The translations under genes were made by a program, and so were the position numbers. Shown here piece after piece: positions 1 through 15,850 of a stretch of 64,000 nt of DNA. The DNA comes from Sitta carolinensis (Eukaryota; Chordata; Aves; Passeriformes; Sittidae): assembly GCA_032173965.1 (NCBI GenBank), contig CM063287.1, forward strand, positions 7,817,859 through 7,881,858, written 5' to 3'. How positions within the stretch are numbered: position 1 is the stretch's first letter; each line of letters begins with the position of its first letter. Under the pieces are notes generated by a model. It was not told where the DNA came from and ran no database searches. It saw only the letters and a program-made list of their open reading frames with translations.

Positions 1-1513
1 TAGTTAGCTATAGCTCTTTGAACAATTATCTGTCATTCAAAATAGAAACAGGAGGGAAATAAATATAGATTTAGAGAATGGATGGAGTCTATTTAATCTC
101 TCAGTTCAACTATGTTGAGTTCTATAAAAAATTTGTAGTTGGGCAGCAGAGGAAGGTACCAGTCTTTCAGAGCCAGTCTGCACACAGAGTCACCCTGGAT
201 TTCTTGCCAAAATGGGAGGTATTGTGGCTTCTCTCCTCCAAAGAGAGACGTTTATGGGGCACAGAACACAGCACACAAGTGAGAGCCATCAGCTGAGTCT
301 GAAACTGGGGGATGTATGAGAAGAGAAGCAAACCCAAAGAGCCTCTGACATAAGAGACTCTTCTTGAGATCCCGACAAGACTAGATATTTTGTTGTAATT
401 AAGAAAGGAACCGAAATGTGCTGTAATAAGAGCCACACTAGAGGAGCAGAGTCTGTGGGCTGCACCCTAGATTCAGATTCGTTTTTTTCATTTTAAGCCA
501 GCTCAGCCAGCAAATCTGTGGTTTTCACTTCACTGGTTACTGTGTTCCTATTTGTGTTCAAAAAAAAAAGAAATGCTGAATGGTCTTTCAGTGAGTCTAT
601 CGAGGAACAGTCCTCCCCTGAACACTCAGAAACCAATCAGAGTTAATGAAAAATAACAACAAAATCTCAGTGCACTTCCCTCATGCTCATAAAGTAAATG
701 TTTTGTCTTCTCCTGCCCTAGAAAGAAAACCCAAAAGCCATGGAGTAATAACACTTGTTTCTTTAGTGCAATTACCTTGTACTATTACTGAGAAAGTCTG
801 GAAAGCCTGCTAAGAAATACTTCACTCCCTATTATTTTAAAATTTGTGAGAAAAGAAAGAAAAAAGCAGACACAGTTTCAGATTCTATTCCAGAAGGGAG
901 CTGCTTTCTCTACAAGTCTGAGCTGTGAGCAGCACTGTTTGCTATACCTACCTGAAAGTCACATCTTACACCTGATCCAGAGAAATACTCATCCAAACCT
1001 TGGCAAACACCATGCAGAAGTCCCAATACTGAATGTTCTCCAAACTTAGATTATTGGCAGCATTCTCCTGTCAGAATGGTGAAACAGCAGTAGCAGATTT
1101 CTGAACACACGACCACATGGTTTACATATTACACAATAATCATACATTTAATTAGCTGGTCATCTCAGTATACCACAGCCTCCAGGTGCTACTGAAATGT
1201 AAACAGCTAAAGTGGCCTTGTAATTTGGTATTGAATACATCTTGAGAGCACGAGCTCAGTTTAGATTCAATACAGCTCAGACAGCAATCTTGCAAAGCAA
1301 ACTTACTGTATTATTAATCTTATGGCAGAATAAACTGCTCAAAAAGCTTTAAGAAAATTATAGAAGGTGCCAGAAGTACTCAAACTGAAATGTTCTCATA
1401 CAATTAAATATCACCCATGCTCCTGGTTACTAAATATTAGCTTTTTTTCTCCCATGTAAGCAATTGCTGATTGTTGTACTTGTCTAGGACTACTGTCTGG
1501 TAAGGCCCCAGGA

Positions 1514-1537
1514 ACTAAAGGTATCAATACCTTTAGT
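1514..1537. repeat. Perfect 11-bp inverted repeat with 2-bp spacer
   Basis: ACTAAAGGTAT is followed by CA and then its exact reverse complement ATACCTTTAGT. Symmetry stops immediately outside these arms. It could form a small hairpin or be a dimeric protein-binding site. No family is recognised. Confidence 0.85.
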
Positions 1538-3704
1538 CACCTCCCTGGCCAACCACAGTATTTGGAAAGCTTTAGATTACTTTGTGAAATACACTTGTTT
1601 TTGAATTTGGCCAACCTTATGTATATTTAGATAACAATCCTTCCTTAAAAACAACCCAGACAAATGCCCAATAACTGGCATCAGCCAGATACCATCCCTA
1701 GATTCTGTTATTTCACCTACTTTAAAACATACCCACTTCTCCTGGAGCATTGTAACAAAATATTACAGATGTAAAAAACTTGAAAAATGCAAGACTTTAC
1801 AATGAACAGTGCAGGGAGATATTGGTCAACCTGTTGAAACCAGCGCTTCCCTCAACAGGCTGGTGGAATCACCAGTCCCTTAGCCATCTAACACAAAATG
1901 TCACTGCCACTTTCATTGCTGACACAGTATCCCAGAACACAGGACATCTAGGAGAAAGAATCTGACTCCCTATTTTTTTATTTTTTTTTCACAAAGTCCT
2001 GTGGTGGTGGGAGAAAGGGGGGCAGGACCAGAAGACAGCACAAGAATTTCAGAGAAAGTGAGAACGAGTGCAAGTGTTGTCCTCAGTAAAGCGCATCCTT
2101 TGGGACCTTTTGGTGGTATTACAATTGAGAGGAATGTACTGCCACAGGCAAGCAAGCTCTCTTTCTTCTCACTCTGCTCATATTCAGGGCAAGTGATCTT
2201 GGCAAGTAAATTAAAAGCAAATAAATGGTGTCAGATTTAACTATTTTTATGCTGTTTCTGTTCCTAAAAGAAAACCTGTATCTGGCTACCTGCTTTGGCC
2301 AATATTGAAGGGCAGGATATTTCCCTAACTCCTTCACTATAACAGATAATCCCTGGGTTATTTGATGTTTTTCCTTTACTCCTCATTTCATCTGCTTTCC
2401 AACAAAGCCAAATATTTTCAAGTTCTTCAGGCTTCATCAATAATGTCTCTGGGAATCTGCAATTTACTTTGTCATAGGAAAGATACTGTTGTGAGTTAAC
2501 TACATGTTTGTGCATCACACTCATTAACATACTAAAAATACAGACATACTATGGCATGTTCAGAAAGAATATTCCATTTTAGTTGTTATGTAAGCCTGTC
2601 TTCATTCCAATAAAATGATGTTGTCTCAAAATGAAGAACAAGTTTTATTACATGTCACCTGCATACTTTATGCAAATACATAAACTCATCCACTCCCACT
2701 GCAGCACATATTGTGGTACTGGACCAGGTATAGTTTGGAATTCTTTCCTTGACACAGGCTCACACTGATTCTAGATTGTGACTGTTTTAAGGTAAGACTC
2801 AGTGTTTCCTGGGGAGTTTGAAACCAGGAAGTCCTCAGTTTAAAGGCAATTCTGTGAGGAACTAGAGCAGCAGCAATCTCTGCCAAGTATTGCAATTGCA
2901 GTGAATTAGCCAATAAAGACAAAGAAGTTTATTCAGATGAAAAAAGTATCTTCCCGAAAAGGTAAATTCAGGAATTACAATTATTCTTTTTTTTAAGCAC
3001 AATGAAATTAAGGAACCATGTCACAGCAAGCCAGCTAGTTCTTGCCACTTAGTGACACAGAAGTTCCTCATGTCCCACATTTGGGCTAAACACAAAAAAA
3101 TCTTGTTAAATCTTGTTATTAAATCTGTCTTTTGAAAACCTGCATGTGTAAGTATTTACTCATGTACAGTAATGCAATCTGGCATGAAATGGCAGAAATA
3201 AAAATACAAATAGAAGGGGAAGTTTAGATAGCTTCTATTTATGTTGTTTATTTTAATATGACTAAAGAGAAACCATAAAGTTCTCTCATTTTTCTGAAGT
3301 ACGATGGAAGCATGACCAAATAGATTAACTACCTATATTTAAAGACCCACTTTTGGACATATTGAATATATCAGAGCAATATACACTGGCAGGCACCAGA
3401 GTTACCCTGGATTTTAATATTACTGCTGAAATAAATTACTTCATAAATTGTGCTTGGCCTACATGTATTTGCAGTTTATCAAATGATACAAGGCAGCAAC
3501 CATTAGAGGAATTAAATACATTTTTCAAATACTGCAGAGAAGACACTGTGCATGGTCTCCCTCAACATGCAGTCTTTGCAACTGTCCCTGACACTGAGAT
3601 CACGCTGTAAATGAAGAGATGTTAGATCTCCTTAGTTTATGTCCTTATAATAGCCAAGATGACATCTATTCCATCTGACAGTTAAGATAACAGTATTTTG
3701 GCAT

Positions 3705-3730
3705 TGTTGTTATTATTATTATTATTATTG
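3705..3730. repeat. (TTA)n microsatellite
   Basis: A short run of TTG/TTA triplets, with TTA repeated about seven times, in the GRID1 3'-side intron. It is ordinary simple sequence. Confidence 0.9.
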
Positions 3731-6700
3731 TTTTCTTTCAAAGCAGTTTTGTTAAACAGACATTATACTAAAAAAAAGTTATTCTGACATTCAACAGAAA
3801 GTTCTGGAGTAGGTGTGAATTTTAAACAACAATCATGGATCAAAGATACTTCTCAGGGCAGGAAATTAAAAAAGACAGACTGTTTCTCTATTCTGGAGCA
3901 GTGAGACTATTGCCTTTGTTCAAGATTAATACTGTGAAAAAGAAAATTGTAAATAATCTCCATTTTTGGAGTTCCAAAAGGATAAAAAGAATTTATGTAG
4001 TTTTTCTCAAAGACTTCTTTTCCTTTTCTTTGTTAAGCTCAGTAAATTTTGACCTGTTGCTGTATGGAAATACTTTTTTTTTTTTTCATAGTGTCTACAC
4101 TTTAGCACAGATTCTTCATGAGCTGAGCTACAGAAAGGGGCTTTTCTCATCATCCCACTCTGAATACCCTCCTAGGATTCATCAATAAATTACAGGAGCT
4201 TTGGTGAAAACTCCACAATTAAAGATGCAACTGTTTTTACGAGGCTGATTTTAGCACTTCTATTATCCCAATTTTATGCACTACTGCATATGTGTGCAAA
4301 AAGGAGAATGTTATACCCACGATTCATTATAACCTGGCAGGTATGATATGTGACTTAGCAATTAAACAGAATTTCTAAACATACAGGCAGTGGTGCATGT
4401 GGCTGTGGAAACTTCTGAGCACCCTAATTGTCCTGGCCCAACTCTTACCTCAGATATGGCTGCTTTTTAAAATCTACCCTCAAGCTTCACACTGTGAAAA
4501 TGTCATATAACAGCCTTCCAAAGGGGAAGACCAGCACGATCTTCTGCTTGGAGAAATTCCAACTCAAATTTGTAAGACATCCCTTTTACTTGGTGTTGAC
4601 ATTGGCACAATTTGCAAATACAAGTAACAGTTTATACACAAGCATAGGTCCCATTGGCAGTGCTTTCCAAAAATACAATTTAGAATTTAAAAAACTTTAA
4701 AAGAACTATGTATCACATATCTGCAACAGAAAATACATTTTTAAAATTTCTTACCCACTCTTTAGTGAAATAATTCAGCTAGAATTTTACAGTGAATGCA
4801 TATACAACATTAAGTATCTTTCAATTAGGAAAAAAAAGCCGAATTTGCAGAACTTGGGCAAGCAGTGACCCCACTTTATTTCAGGGGTCAAACCAAAATG
4901 CTCAAGGTTATTATGTTTCTTCTTTAGTTTTCTTCTATGATTTAAAAATTGATCATGGCTATTTCCTATATATTAAGATGTATTTTTCACCATGAATAAT
5001 TGAACTTATAGAATATGCAAGGAATGCATTTACTTTTAGTCTTCATATACATCATGCACAGAAAATCAAAAATAAAAATTTAAGGGGGTTTATTATTTTG
5101 AGTAAAATATTTCAGTTGTTTTTTTCAGTTTGACACAATGTAGTTATAGGATGACTCACAACGCTCTTTTTCCAAATTATTCCACCATGACAATCAACTC
5201 GAGGAGAAAGTTTAGCCAAACGTAAATATGTGGAAATTGCATTCTACCAAGAGGGAGAGGACTATTTGCCTTTCCCTTTTCAAAGTAACAGAGGGATTTT
5301 AGTGATCAAAAGTAGCTGCAAGTTCAGTCTTACATTTCTGCTCAAAGATACCTTGGCCAAACAGGTAAAACTGAAATAGTACACCTACCTAAGTGCTTGT
5401 TTATGAAGTGCTCAAACAGGAGGCAGCAATCTGTTTTACAGCTAAACCCAGGGAATTAAATTATGTATTTTTCCATGTAAGTAAAACAGATTCAATTACA
5501 GCAGGAACCACATAATTCTTTTGGTGTAAATATAACTTTTAGCAGCATATTATGGGATTTGGCAATATTCTTGGAGGTGAAAGTACTTGATACTGCAGAT
5601 GTCTAAAATTACCATTCATTTTTGCAATGAATAAGAAGCATAGGATTTGTCATCATGATAATAATGAGATTTTGTCTAAAAGTAACAATTCCAACTAAAC
5701 CATGGTATCAGAATTAAAAAATGTGGCTTCAATAACTGTGAAACATATTGCATAAACTACTTACAAGGACTTCTGCAGTCTGCCTCAGAAGTGCTGTAAG
5801 AAACAACTATAACTGTTTACAAAGCTGATGATATTTCAATAAAATCTAAATTGAAAAAAATAAAGCATACCAACTGACAGAAATGAATAACCAATCATAA
5901 ACATTATAATTTCTAACAGAATGCTTCTTATGAAATACAAAATGTGTGCAAGCCATTAACTCTGCCTTCATTACAGCCAGCTTGGGAAAGAAATGCAGAC
6001 TGCTTTAGAAAAAATATGTTCCCTGTCATAAAGTAAACGGAATACCCACAATGTTTCACACTTACACAAGATCCTCCTGCCAAAGATGAAGATGAAGATT
6101 ATCAAAAAGCTCCTTAGAGGCATCATCTCAGCTTAATCACATCCCTGCAAGGCATGTCAGCTCTTATGGTGTTCTCTGCACACATGGTCAAACACAAATA
6201 AATAGTTTTACCCCTCAGGAGCTCAGGGTGATGTAGTGACTTCCTAGGAAAGCCACCCTGGAGTTCCAGCTCCCTTAGTTTTGCCTTCACAGCTGGATCA
6301 TCCAGCTCTTATATTGTGTACAATACACCCAAGTGCAGGAACATAAGAAGTACGAAGCAGCCCAGATGTTCTGAAGGCTCCATCAAGGCTTTCATTAATA
6401 AGAGCTAATAAAATAGATAGTCACTAAGGAGGGAATTAATTAGTCCTGCCTTCCTTTCCCCTTCTGTGACCATTGGACTGTCAAAGTAGGACATCAGCTT
6501 TATTTTTGCTTTTTCTTTTTTTATCTATTCTGTTCCCTTATCACTTTACATCCACTTATGTTCCTTATTTTTAAAAAATATACGGGTACTCTGGTTGCTA
6601 TTTCTGAAGGTGTTCATAGACACTAGGCACATAAATCATAGTGGTAATCATCAAGCTGTAGACATTTAAGTCTTTTCAGTTTCTCTAGAAATCTTCATCT

Positions 6701-9700
6701 CTCAAATGCCCCAATAAGCAACCACATAAATCTCTAGTTTTTTAGCATGAATACACAACATCTTCTAAACTTCCACATGTACACAGTGAACAGAAGGCAC
6801 CTGAGCCTTTTGTAAAACAAAGTGATATATCTTAAGGGACATACTCTTTTCTTTTATGTTTAAACCAAAGAAATTTGAGCATTTCCTGAGGCTTTCCTTT
6901 CGCTAAAGTACACCCAAAGGAAAAACAAATGGTAACACACAAAATACACAAAAGCCTATGTGATCCTTTACCAAAACCACATGGTGTTACACTTGAGTGA
7001 GAAAGGAGAAGATAAAGTGATTTGCAGAATAACACTGAGCAATTAAATACTTATATTTGGGTTTAATCATAACTAAATCACAGCTAGCAGAATGGTCTGT
7101 AGAAAGACTAGATCTCAGAACAACTGGGAGAGCCAAGATGCCTCTGTAAAATAGCTCTGAAAACTTCTGCAGATTTGAGTTACTGACTTGGACATCCTCC
7201 CAGGAATCTTTCTGGTGGAAATGATCCCCAAGAAACTTTGAAAGGGATGCTGAGTGTTAAAAGTCCAATTAAAAGCTTTTGACTGCATTCCCTCCAAGGT
7301 TCAACACTCAACATTACAGTCTTTTGCCCTACCCTGTCACTGATCCTAAGTGCAAAGATTTCTTGTAGGGTCTGGACAGGCATGAATAACTACAGTTGCT
7401 CTCCATACATAAATAAAACCATGCAGAAAGAACACGATCTTTTCTACCTAAAATACATGCCTCCACAGCAAAATCTGACCGAAGGCTGAAATGGAAGCAA
7501 CTGACAATAAATCAGAACTGGTCTCTCACTCAAGTAATATAAATAAGACAAGCATGACTTTCTGAGCCTTTAGAAGTACTTCTAAGCTTTAACATATTTT
7601 TGCTGCAATAATAAAAAAGTCAGGCTGCCTAAATAATTGAATTCCATTACCTCCATGGTAATTTTGCTCTAGAGGTATCATCTCTTCCAAGTTCTTCTCC
7701 AAACTTCTGTAGCATATTGCTGACTTTTTACTCTCTTTATATATTAGACTGAAAGGATAATTTCCAGAACTTCATTTTAGCTCAGAGCAGTATTCTACAG
7801 CCATTAGCCTTTTACCCATTTAGAATTATACTCTCTTTCAATTTTTGGGAATTCTATAGTGTTCTGCATTTAACACCCAAAGAGTTAAGCCTTCCTATAT
7901 TAACCACCTAGCAGCACAACCTCAAAGTAGCACACTAGGGATCAAAAGTAATCAGTAGTACACCAATTTTAGTCATTTTCCCATTTAGCTATATTACCTA
8001 TTTCTTTCCCTTGTGATCACTTTTGAGTGATATTTTAGTTATCTCCACCTCACACCTCTGAATTATGTGTCAATTTTGGTCAGTGTGCTGCACATACCAT
8101 AGTGAGAGCATTTGTATCTGTGGTACCATATTTGAAATGCACATTAGAAAATGCCTAATAACGTGTACTCACACATCCCAGTTTGCCTGAAAGGCTCAAA
8201 CCTGTGCTCTGTGGTGTTCATGCCAATTTTACTGGAAGGTAAATATTGACGCATCAAGCAATTATGTGATTTAAGGAAAGTCACTTGGGGATTCTGTAGC
8301 AAAATGGGACCTAACTTAAGTGCCCATTGCATCCATGTGCCAGGGATAACACAGCACTGACAGGATACTCAGGCTTTTTTGGACTGGCACCTGGAAACAG
8401 TGGGGTAGTCCACAGCACCTCATATGGCACCAGATACTTCTATTTTGCATACTTGTGCAAAAAGTGAGGAGCATACTTCTGTCTGAGAACCAGGATAGAT
8501 TCCTAAACTAATCTTGTTTTATTAAATAGGCAACACTTTTTTTCCAAAATTAAGACAATAAAATAATCTTTTATAATTCACATAGTGTTTGAAACTTAAG
8601 ACTTCCTCATTTTCGATCTTCTAGAAATGAAAGTAGACTGAAAAATAGCTTTTTCTGGTCACCACAAAGTAAGAGCCAAACTGAAGTGTTCAGAGGCATA
8701 TTTTTGGCAAGAGAAAATTTTCAATTATATCTCATGGAACTTTATGCATTTCAAATACTTGTCTCCCTTCTGTTGCATTTCTAATAGATATTGCACAACT
8801 TTGGCTCCATGTCCAGAATCCTCATGCCAAATTAGACTCTGAAAGAATCTCATGTTTAGCTGATAAAGATGATTATGTAAACACAAGTTCTTTGCTTGTT
8901 TTTCCACTTAAACTTCTGTAATTCAGACAAATCAAAGCAAATCACAGAAACCAATGGCCAAATGAAAATAAGAAATCACTTATATATTAATTATTTGTGA
9001 AATCCTCTTTGGTCAGCTCTGTTTAATGTAGGACCCATTGCTCATACCATGGTAATGTCTGTATTTCAACCATCTGAGCAGTTTAGAAGCTATTTACAGC
9101 ATGGGTTCCAATCAGAACCTCATTGTACAACTGAGAGTTTCATGTATTTTTGGAACATTCCCTCTGCCTGAGCATGTTCAAGACTATTTATGTCAATAAT
9201 CACATGGAACCTTTAACTTTCTAATCCTTGGCAATCCTTGTTCCACTGGCTACTACTGATAGGTCAATCTTTACTTTTCATGGCAGAGTATCTTTCATTT
9301 TGGAAATTATCTCTTTATCTCAAATTCTTGCAGCAGCTATACTTAAAACATCCTAGTGTGTTCCTGTAATTTATAATCTCAGCCAGCTTCCTTAGTAAGA
9401 CAAGTGCCAATTGTGATGTATCTTCCATATTTATATTACAGCAATCCTATCTTAATTAACAATAAAATACATAAACTAAATTGTGCAGTCTTCACTATTA
9501 TATTCAGGGGATGCTTATGGCATTGCATCATTACTGCACATAAGAAATAACTTGCAGGATTCCTGCCTACAAATATAAAACCAGTTTTCAAGATTTAAGT
9601 GTGTAATAAATTAGAAAATATTTCTTACAGAGTAAATGTCTTCTGCAGCATAGCACTAATTCATTCTTGAAGAATAACATTTTCTCCTGTGAGGCAGGAT

Positions 9701-9751
9701 GTATATTATTTAGAGCAAAACAAAAGAGAGAAGAAAGCAGCATATCTTTAC

Positions 9752-9871
9752 CCTCCGCACGTCTTTGCCGAATGTTTCGCTGTAGCTGGTGCCCAGTATT
9801 TCAAATTGGACATAGGGGTTGGCTCCATCTTCTCTGAACTCCATAACACCAGTTAGACCAGTTATATGGCC
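9752..9871 (-). CDS. GRID1: GRID1 exon (120 nt), end of amino-terminal domain
   Basis: This minus-strand exon has 40 codons in phase 0, from [20 protein letters not shown] to [10 protein letters not shown]. The acceptor is TTACTTCCTTAG and the donor AGG|GTAAAG. The GLTGVMEF and QFEILGT segments are the typical end of the LIVBP-like amino-terminal domain of delta receptors. VMEFRED and TFGKD are delta-1 specific; GRID2 has ELEF and ELGRG at these places. The next exon should start with a peptide like LATWDSEKGLNGSL, leading into the S1 half of the ligand-binding domain. I looked for its reverse complement between 1 and 9751 and did not find it, so it probably lies outside the window. Confidence 0.96.
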
Positions 9872-11333
<1,462 letters not shown>

Positions 11334-12193
11334 TTATGTGAGCACCTTCCAAAGAAACGATAAAAACCAGCAAAGAAAACAAAAGAAGGCATAAGTAAGA
11401 ACTAAAAGCTGGATATGTTTGACATGTTCAACAGTCAAAGCATTTGAGACAAAAGCCTGTGCTCCTGGGTCCCTCTGTCCAAGGGATTCTGGCACACTGG
11501 CACTGCCAGAGTATTACTGCAATGCAGTGCTGTAAAGAGAGATCACACTCCACATATAAACTCAAACTACAGAGGGAGTACAGCTATCTATCAGTGAAAG
11601 ACCAGGATTGCTACTTTATCAGTGCTTTCAGCAAGGAGGGAAAGACAGAATGGAATTAACTTGTTGGGGGCTTTACTCATTTGAGCAACTGGCAATCTCT
11701 GGCACAGCAAAAACCAATACACAGGCAACTCTTTAGAACAGAAGGAGGAGAAGAAATGACAATATTATCTCTTTCCACCAAATGTATATGAGACTAGTTA
11801 CATGCTGCTCTCTCTGGAGCTACTGAATTCAGCCTCCTTATTCTTCAACTTACATGAGAGATACAGAAATAAACAATTGATGACAAAGACTCCAGTAAGA
11901 ACAGAACACCACACTAGTAATGCTGAGCTATGTATTTAATTTTTCAAATCAAGACACATCTAGCAATACATGATTAGATCTTTGACAGGCAGTGGTATCC
12001 ACCTCAAATGGTAAAACTTTAGCAATGGAAGTTGGCTGAGACAAATGATTTAAAAAATATAATTAGATACTCTTCCCCTGTTCCCAGACTCTGACATGCA
12101 CTCTTCTTCAAATGCATACACAGGGGGTTAGATTTAGTCTTTACTAAACTCAAATCTTCACTTTACATAATTGGCCAGATACAGCTTTTTCTA

Positions 12194-12291
12194 TTAATAC
12201 AACAACTATAACAATAACATTAATAATAATAAATAATAAATAATAATAAATAATACTAACATTACAACAACTATTACTACTAATAATAATA
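12194..12291. repeat. Degenerate (AAT)n microsatellite
   Basis: About 100 bp built mainly of AAT and AAC triplets interspersed with AAAT. It is imperfect and therefore probably old. Confidence 0.85.
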
Positions 12292-15159
12292 TTTCTTCTA
12301 GCTGCAGATTTAGTAATGGTCATCCCTGACTCTGCTGTTTATCACCCGGATTTTTCCAGTTCACCTTAGGAAGTAATGCCTAGAGATCAGGAAAGGGCTG
12401 CAGGTGGAAGTTAATTCAGCTGTATACTTCCTATAAATGTGACTCGCTAGGTGTCCCAATAAAAGTGTCACTCTGTGAAAGCTTAAACATATATTACTGT
12501 TGAATTACTGGCTGCAAGTAACCTTCTGATGGCTGTAAGATGCTAATCTTCAGAAATAAAATGTATCATGTTCCATAATCTGTAGTTTGATGTAAATTGA
12601 AAACCTAGGCACTTTGAAATATCTTCTAGTGTAAGTAAATCAACAAAAGATACATAAGCAGAAGTTAATTTTGAAAAAATCAAAGTACAAAGAAGAAAAG
12701 AGGTTGCAAATACACGATTATTTAAGTGACTAAGCATAAAAAGGGATCTTAACATGAAAACAATGCAAAACCTATGAGATACTATCAGGGAGAATCTCTC
12801 TCATCTGGCATTGTCATATTTTTTCTCTTCTTTTTTTTCCAGCCTTGCTGAAAAAATCCTCCACATTGCCTGTATTTGCTTTTCTTTTTAGAATATTTTC
12901 TGAAGTGGCTATATGTCATACTTCCTCGGGTTTTAAGAATAGTAGTTAAAGAGTTAATAAGAGTCCCAGCAACCAAGTTTCTTCTGCTCAATTGCATTTG
13001 TTTCCCTGTTCTGCAGATATTTCCAAACAACTTTATTTGAAAGTAACCCCGTGGGTCTGTGCTATTCAAGAGGGTACTTTTCTTCTGGGTTAAACTCTTT
13101 ACAGAAAAAAATCAAAACAAACCCCAGATCCCACAAGATACACCACCCCAAACCACACAACACAAAATCCACTTTCTCAGAAATAGGTTTTATATACATA
13201 AGGAAAAATGCCATTTCTTATAAGCTGTCATGATCCTCTTTGTCTCCAATTGATTTTGGTTTTACACACTCACTTTTGACTGATAACTAATTGTCTGCTG
13301 CCCTGGAACTCCCGCAGATCAGAAATGTTTTGTGTTTTCTCTGTTCGGCACTGTTCTTTTGCAGTTCTGGAAAACTGCAGCCTAATTCCCCAAAACAATG
13401 CTTGGTTTGCTAGCAGAGAGCTCTAGGACAAAATATCAGATGCAGTTGGGTGCAGTGTTTTCTGCTTTTCATGTGCTTGGGGAAGACACCACAGTTCTGC
13501 ACATGTGACTGACAGAGTTTGGGAGAATTGCACTGAGCATCTCGGCCTCCACAACCTTGCACCAAGCTCAAATTACCTCCTGCTGCAGAGCAAAACAAAA
13601 CAATCCTGTGTTTACCAACCTAATCCTTCTAGTTCAGCCAGACCTTTAATGGACTTGGCATCACTACTGAAAGAATGCTATACACTGAGAGTAAGACAGA
13701 GTCTGCATAAGAGGAGTCTCCCACTACCTTTGTCATTACTCTACATCTGGAGATCTGTACCAAGGCAGAAGAAAATGTTACAGAAAATACACCAAGGTAC
13801 CTTTAGCCATGGAAAGAAAATTCTGTAGGTTTTGTTGTATTATCCACTGGTATTTTGCCACTCTGGTTCTCTTCTGCTAAAAGCCTCGTCCCAAACATGA
13901 GTAAATGGTGCTTTTCAATCAGCAAAATTCCTTCCTTCATATAATCATACTCTATTTACTCCAGTAAAAATGACATGCATGCATAACTACATTTTACTCA
14001 TTACTCACTGAAGAGTCAATATCCTGTGGAAGAGTAAGTTGCATCTTACTCACAGAATCAACACTTCTATTTTAGAACAGAAAATATGCAAGCTAGGAAA
14101 AAAACAGCATCAAAATTTCCACAACCAAGGCTGGATCTGTAATCATAAGAAAAAGCAAAAAAAAAGACACAAACATTCTGGCCTGATCTCACAGTACATT
14201 CAGGCCTATAATAATCTTTTTTATTACATTTAAATACAGCAAGATCTCTGCATATGTCCTAAATCATATTTGCAACGTGAGTTTGCTGTAACCTCCAGAA
14301 TACTGATCCTGTGAAAAGAAAAAGGATTCAGCAGACATGGCCTGTATGCCCATGTTACTGCACCTGCACACATATTTTAATTTTCAGTAAACTATCAAAT
14401 TCCCTATGAGTATGGGCATGATGACTGAAAGAGAATTTTTGAGATACCCAAGGGTTCACCTGTACTCTGATTCCACCAGTACTGTCAGAGGCATGAGAAA
14501 ATAGTTAATTTTAAAAATTCATCTTCAGGTAACATTTAGAATTGGTAGTAAAGCAAGAGAGAAGTGAAATAAAGCAACATACTTGGCTACTTTGGGTTTT
14601 CAAAGCTCTGGAGCATTTTTTAACTCCCCTATTTGGATATTCACAGGGGAACAGAGGAGGAAAGGACATATATCTGTCTGAAGAGATTCCCCTTAATAGA
14701 ATAAAAATTCCTGGACTAGAACAAAGTATTTCATTTTGGTCATATTTGAGGAAGTGACAGTAATTTTTAGTTCCTCTTTCTCTCCATTGCTGGCAGTGTA
14801 AGAGCTGGAGGTACAGATATGGGTTTTGATCTGCTATAAGAATGATGGTGACTGCTTCACCAATATGTTATAGAATATACCCTGTACATGAATAATTTTA
14901 GGCATGTTCTGGTTCATCTTCTGGAAATTATTCCAGACTTTCTGAAGCTCTTTTTTGCACTGAAGGAATAAATCTACCATACACTAGTAGAGCACAGCAG
15001 AAATTTTCAAGAATGGAAATCTATCACAGTATTAAATGTCATTTCATAGAAGTTTCTATGTGAACTTCATGAGGTTTTCCAGAATTATTTTACTTTTAAG
15101 GTTATGTATGAAGAAATCTCTCAGCTCCTTCAGAGGAACTAATCACAGACAAGTGCTCT

Positions 15160-15480
15160 TCTGAGAAGGCCAGCAAGCCACAAAGACTGACCCCAACTCC
15201 TGAGTGGCCAGCAGAGCCAGGAGTCCAGCCAGAGAATGCTGAAGAGATTAGCTGGAAGGCAAGCTGACACTGAGATGCCACTGCTTCAAAAACTCATTCC
15301 CAAGCTGGGCATCTGTACCCTGCTGCTGCCAAAACTGCTCTATGAGTGGCCACAGCAGTCAGCTCCAAGGATGAAGCAGATGGAAGAAGAGTTCAGAGCA
15401 AGTGCAGCCTGCCAGAAATGCCTGCTGCCTGAGGAGAGGGATCATGGTGACTGCTATGCACACCCCAGCATGACCTAAAC
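15160..15480. other. Moderately GC-rich block, unrecognised
   Basis: This segment is richer in GC than the flanking intron and contains an 80-codon plus-strand open frame (15236-15478). It precedes the CR1 remnant by about 200 bp. The peptide has no domain I recognise. It could be old retroelement sequence or unique intron; I cannot tell which. Confidence 0.3.
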
Positions 15481-15671
15481 CTGTGTGTCAGCCTTCAGAG
15501 TTCAGCTACTGCACCGTGCAGTTGCACATTTGTGTTTCTAATGACAGCGTACATCTTACCACGAGCAGCAAGGATTGATGGTTTATTTATGGTATAGTGG
15601 TGTGCTAACAAGGATATTGTTAGAGCAGAGGGAATGAAAATTTGACCTGCTTCATTTTCTTAAATACATTT

Positions 15672-15850
15672 CAAAGAACGGCAGAATTTCTTGGGTTGGA
15701 AGGGACCTTTAAGATCACCTAATTCCAGCCCCCTGCTGTGGGCAGGAATGCCATTCACTAGACTGCTCAAAGCCCTGTCCATCCTGGCCTTGGTCACTGT
15801 CAGGGATGGGGCATTCACAACTTGTGACTGGAGCACTTGCAAGTGAGGAC
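15672..15850 (-). mobile_element. CR1 LINE, 3' end fragment
   Basis: On the plus strand this reads TTGGGTTGGAAGGGACC followed by GATCACCTAATTCCAGCCCC, the reverse complement of the highly conserved 3' end of avian CR1 retrotransposons. The element therefore points to the minus strand. The homology continues through GGGATGGGGCATTCACAAC and then stops. The sequence beyond belongs to a more internal CR1 segment, so this is the 3' part of an internally deleted copy or two adjacent fragments. Confidence 0.85.

Larger units (their letters stand above)
1..9751 (-). other. GRID1: GRID1 intron, 3' part of window
   Basis: This is AT-rich intronic sequence downstream of the 9752-9871 exon. Its open frames are under 120 codons, lack recognisable domains and have no supporting splice context. 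Visible items are a perfect palindrome at 1514-1537, a (TTA)n tract near 3705-3730 and scattered A or T runs. I see no retroelement, RNA gene or further GRID1 exon. The extent of the intron beyond position 1 is unknown. Confidence 0.8.
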
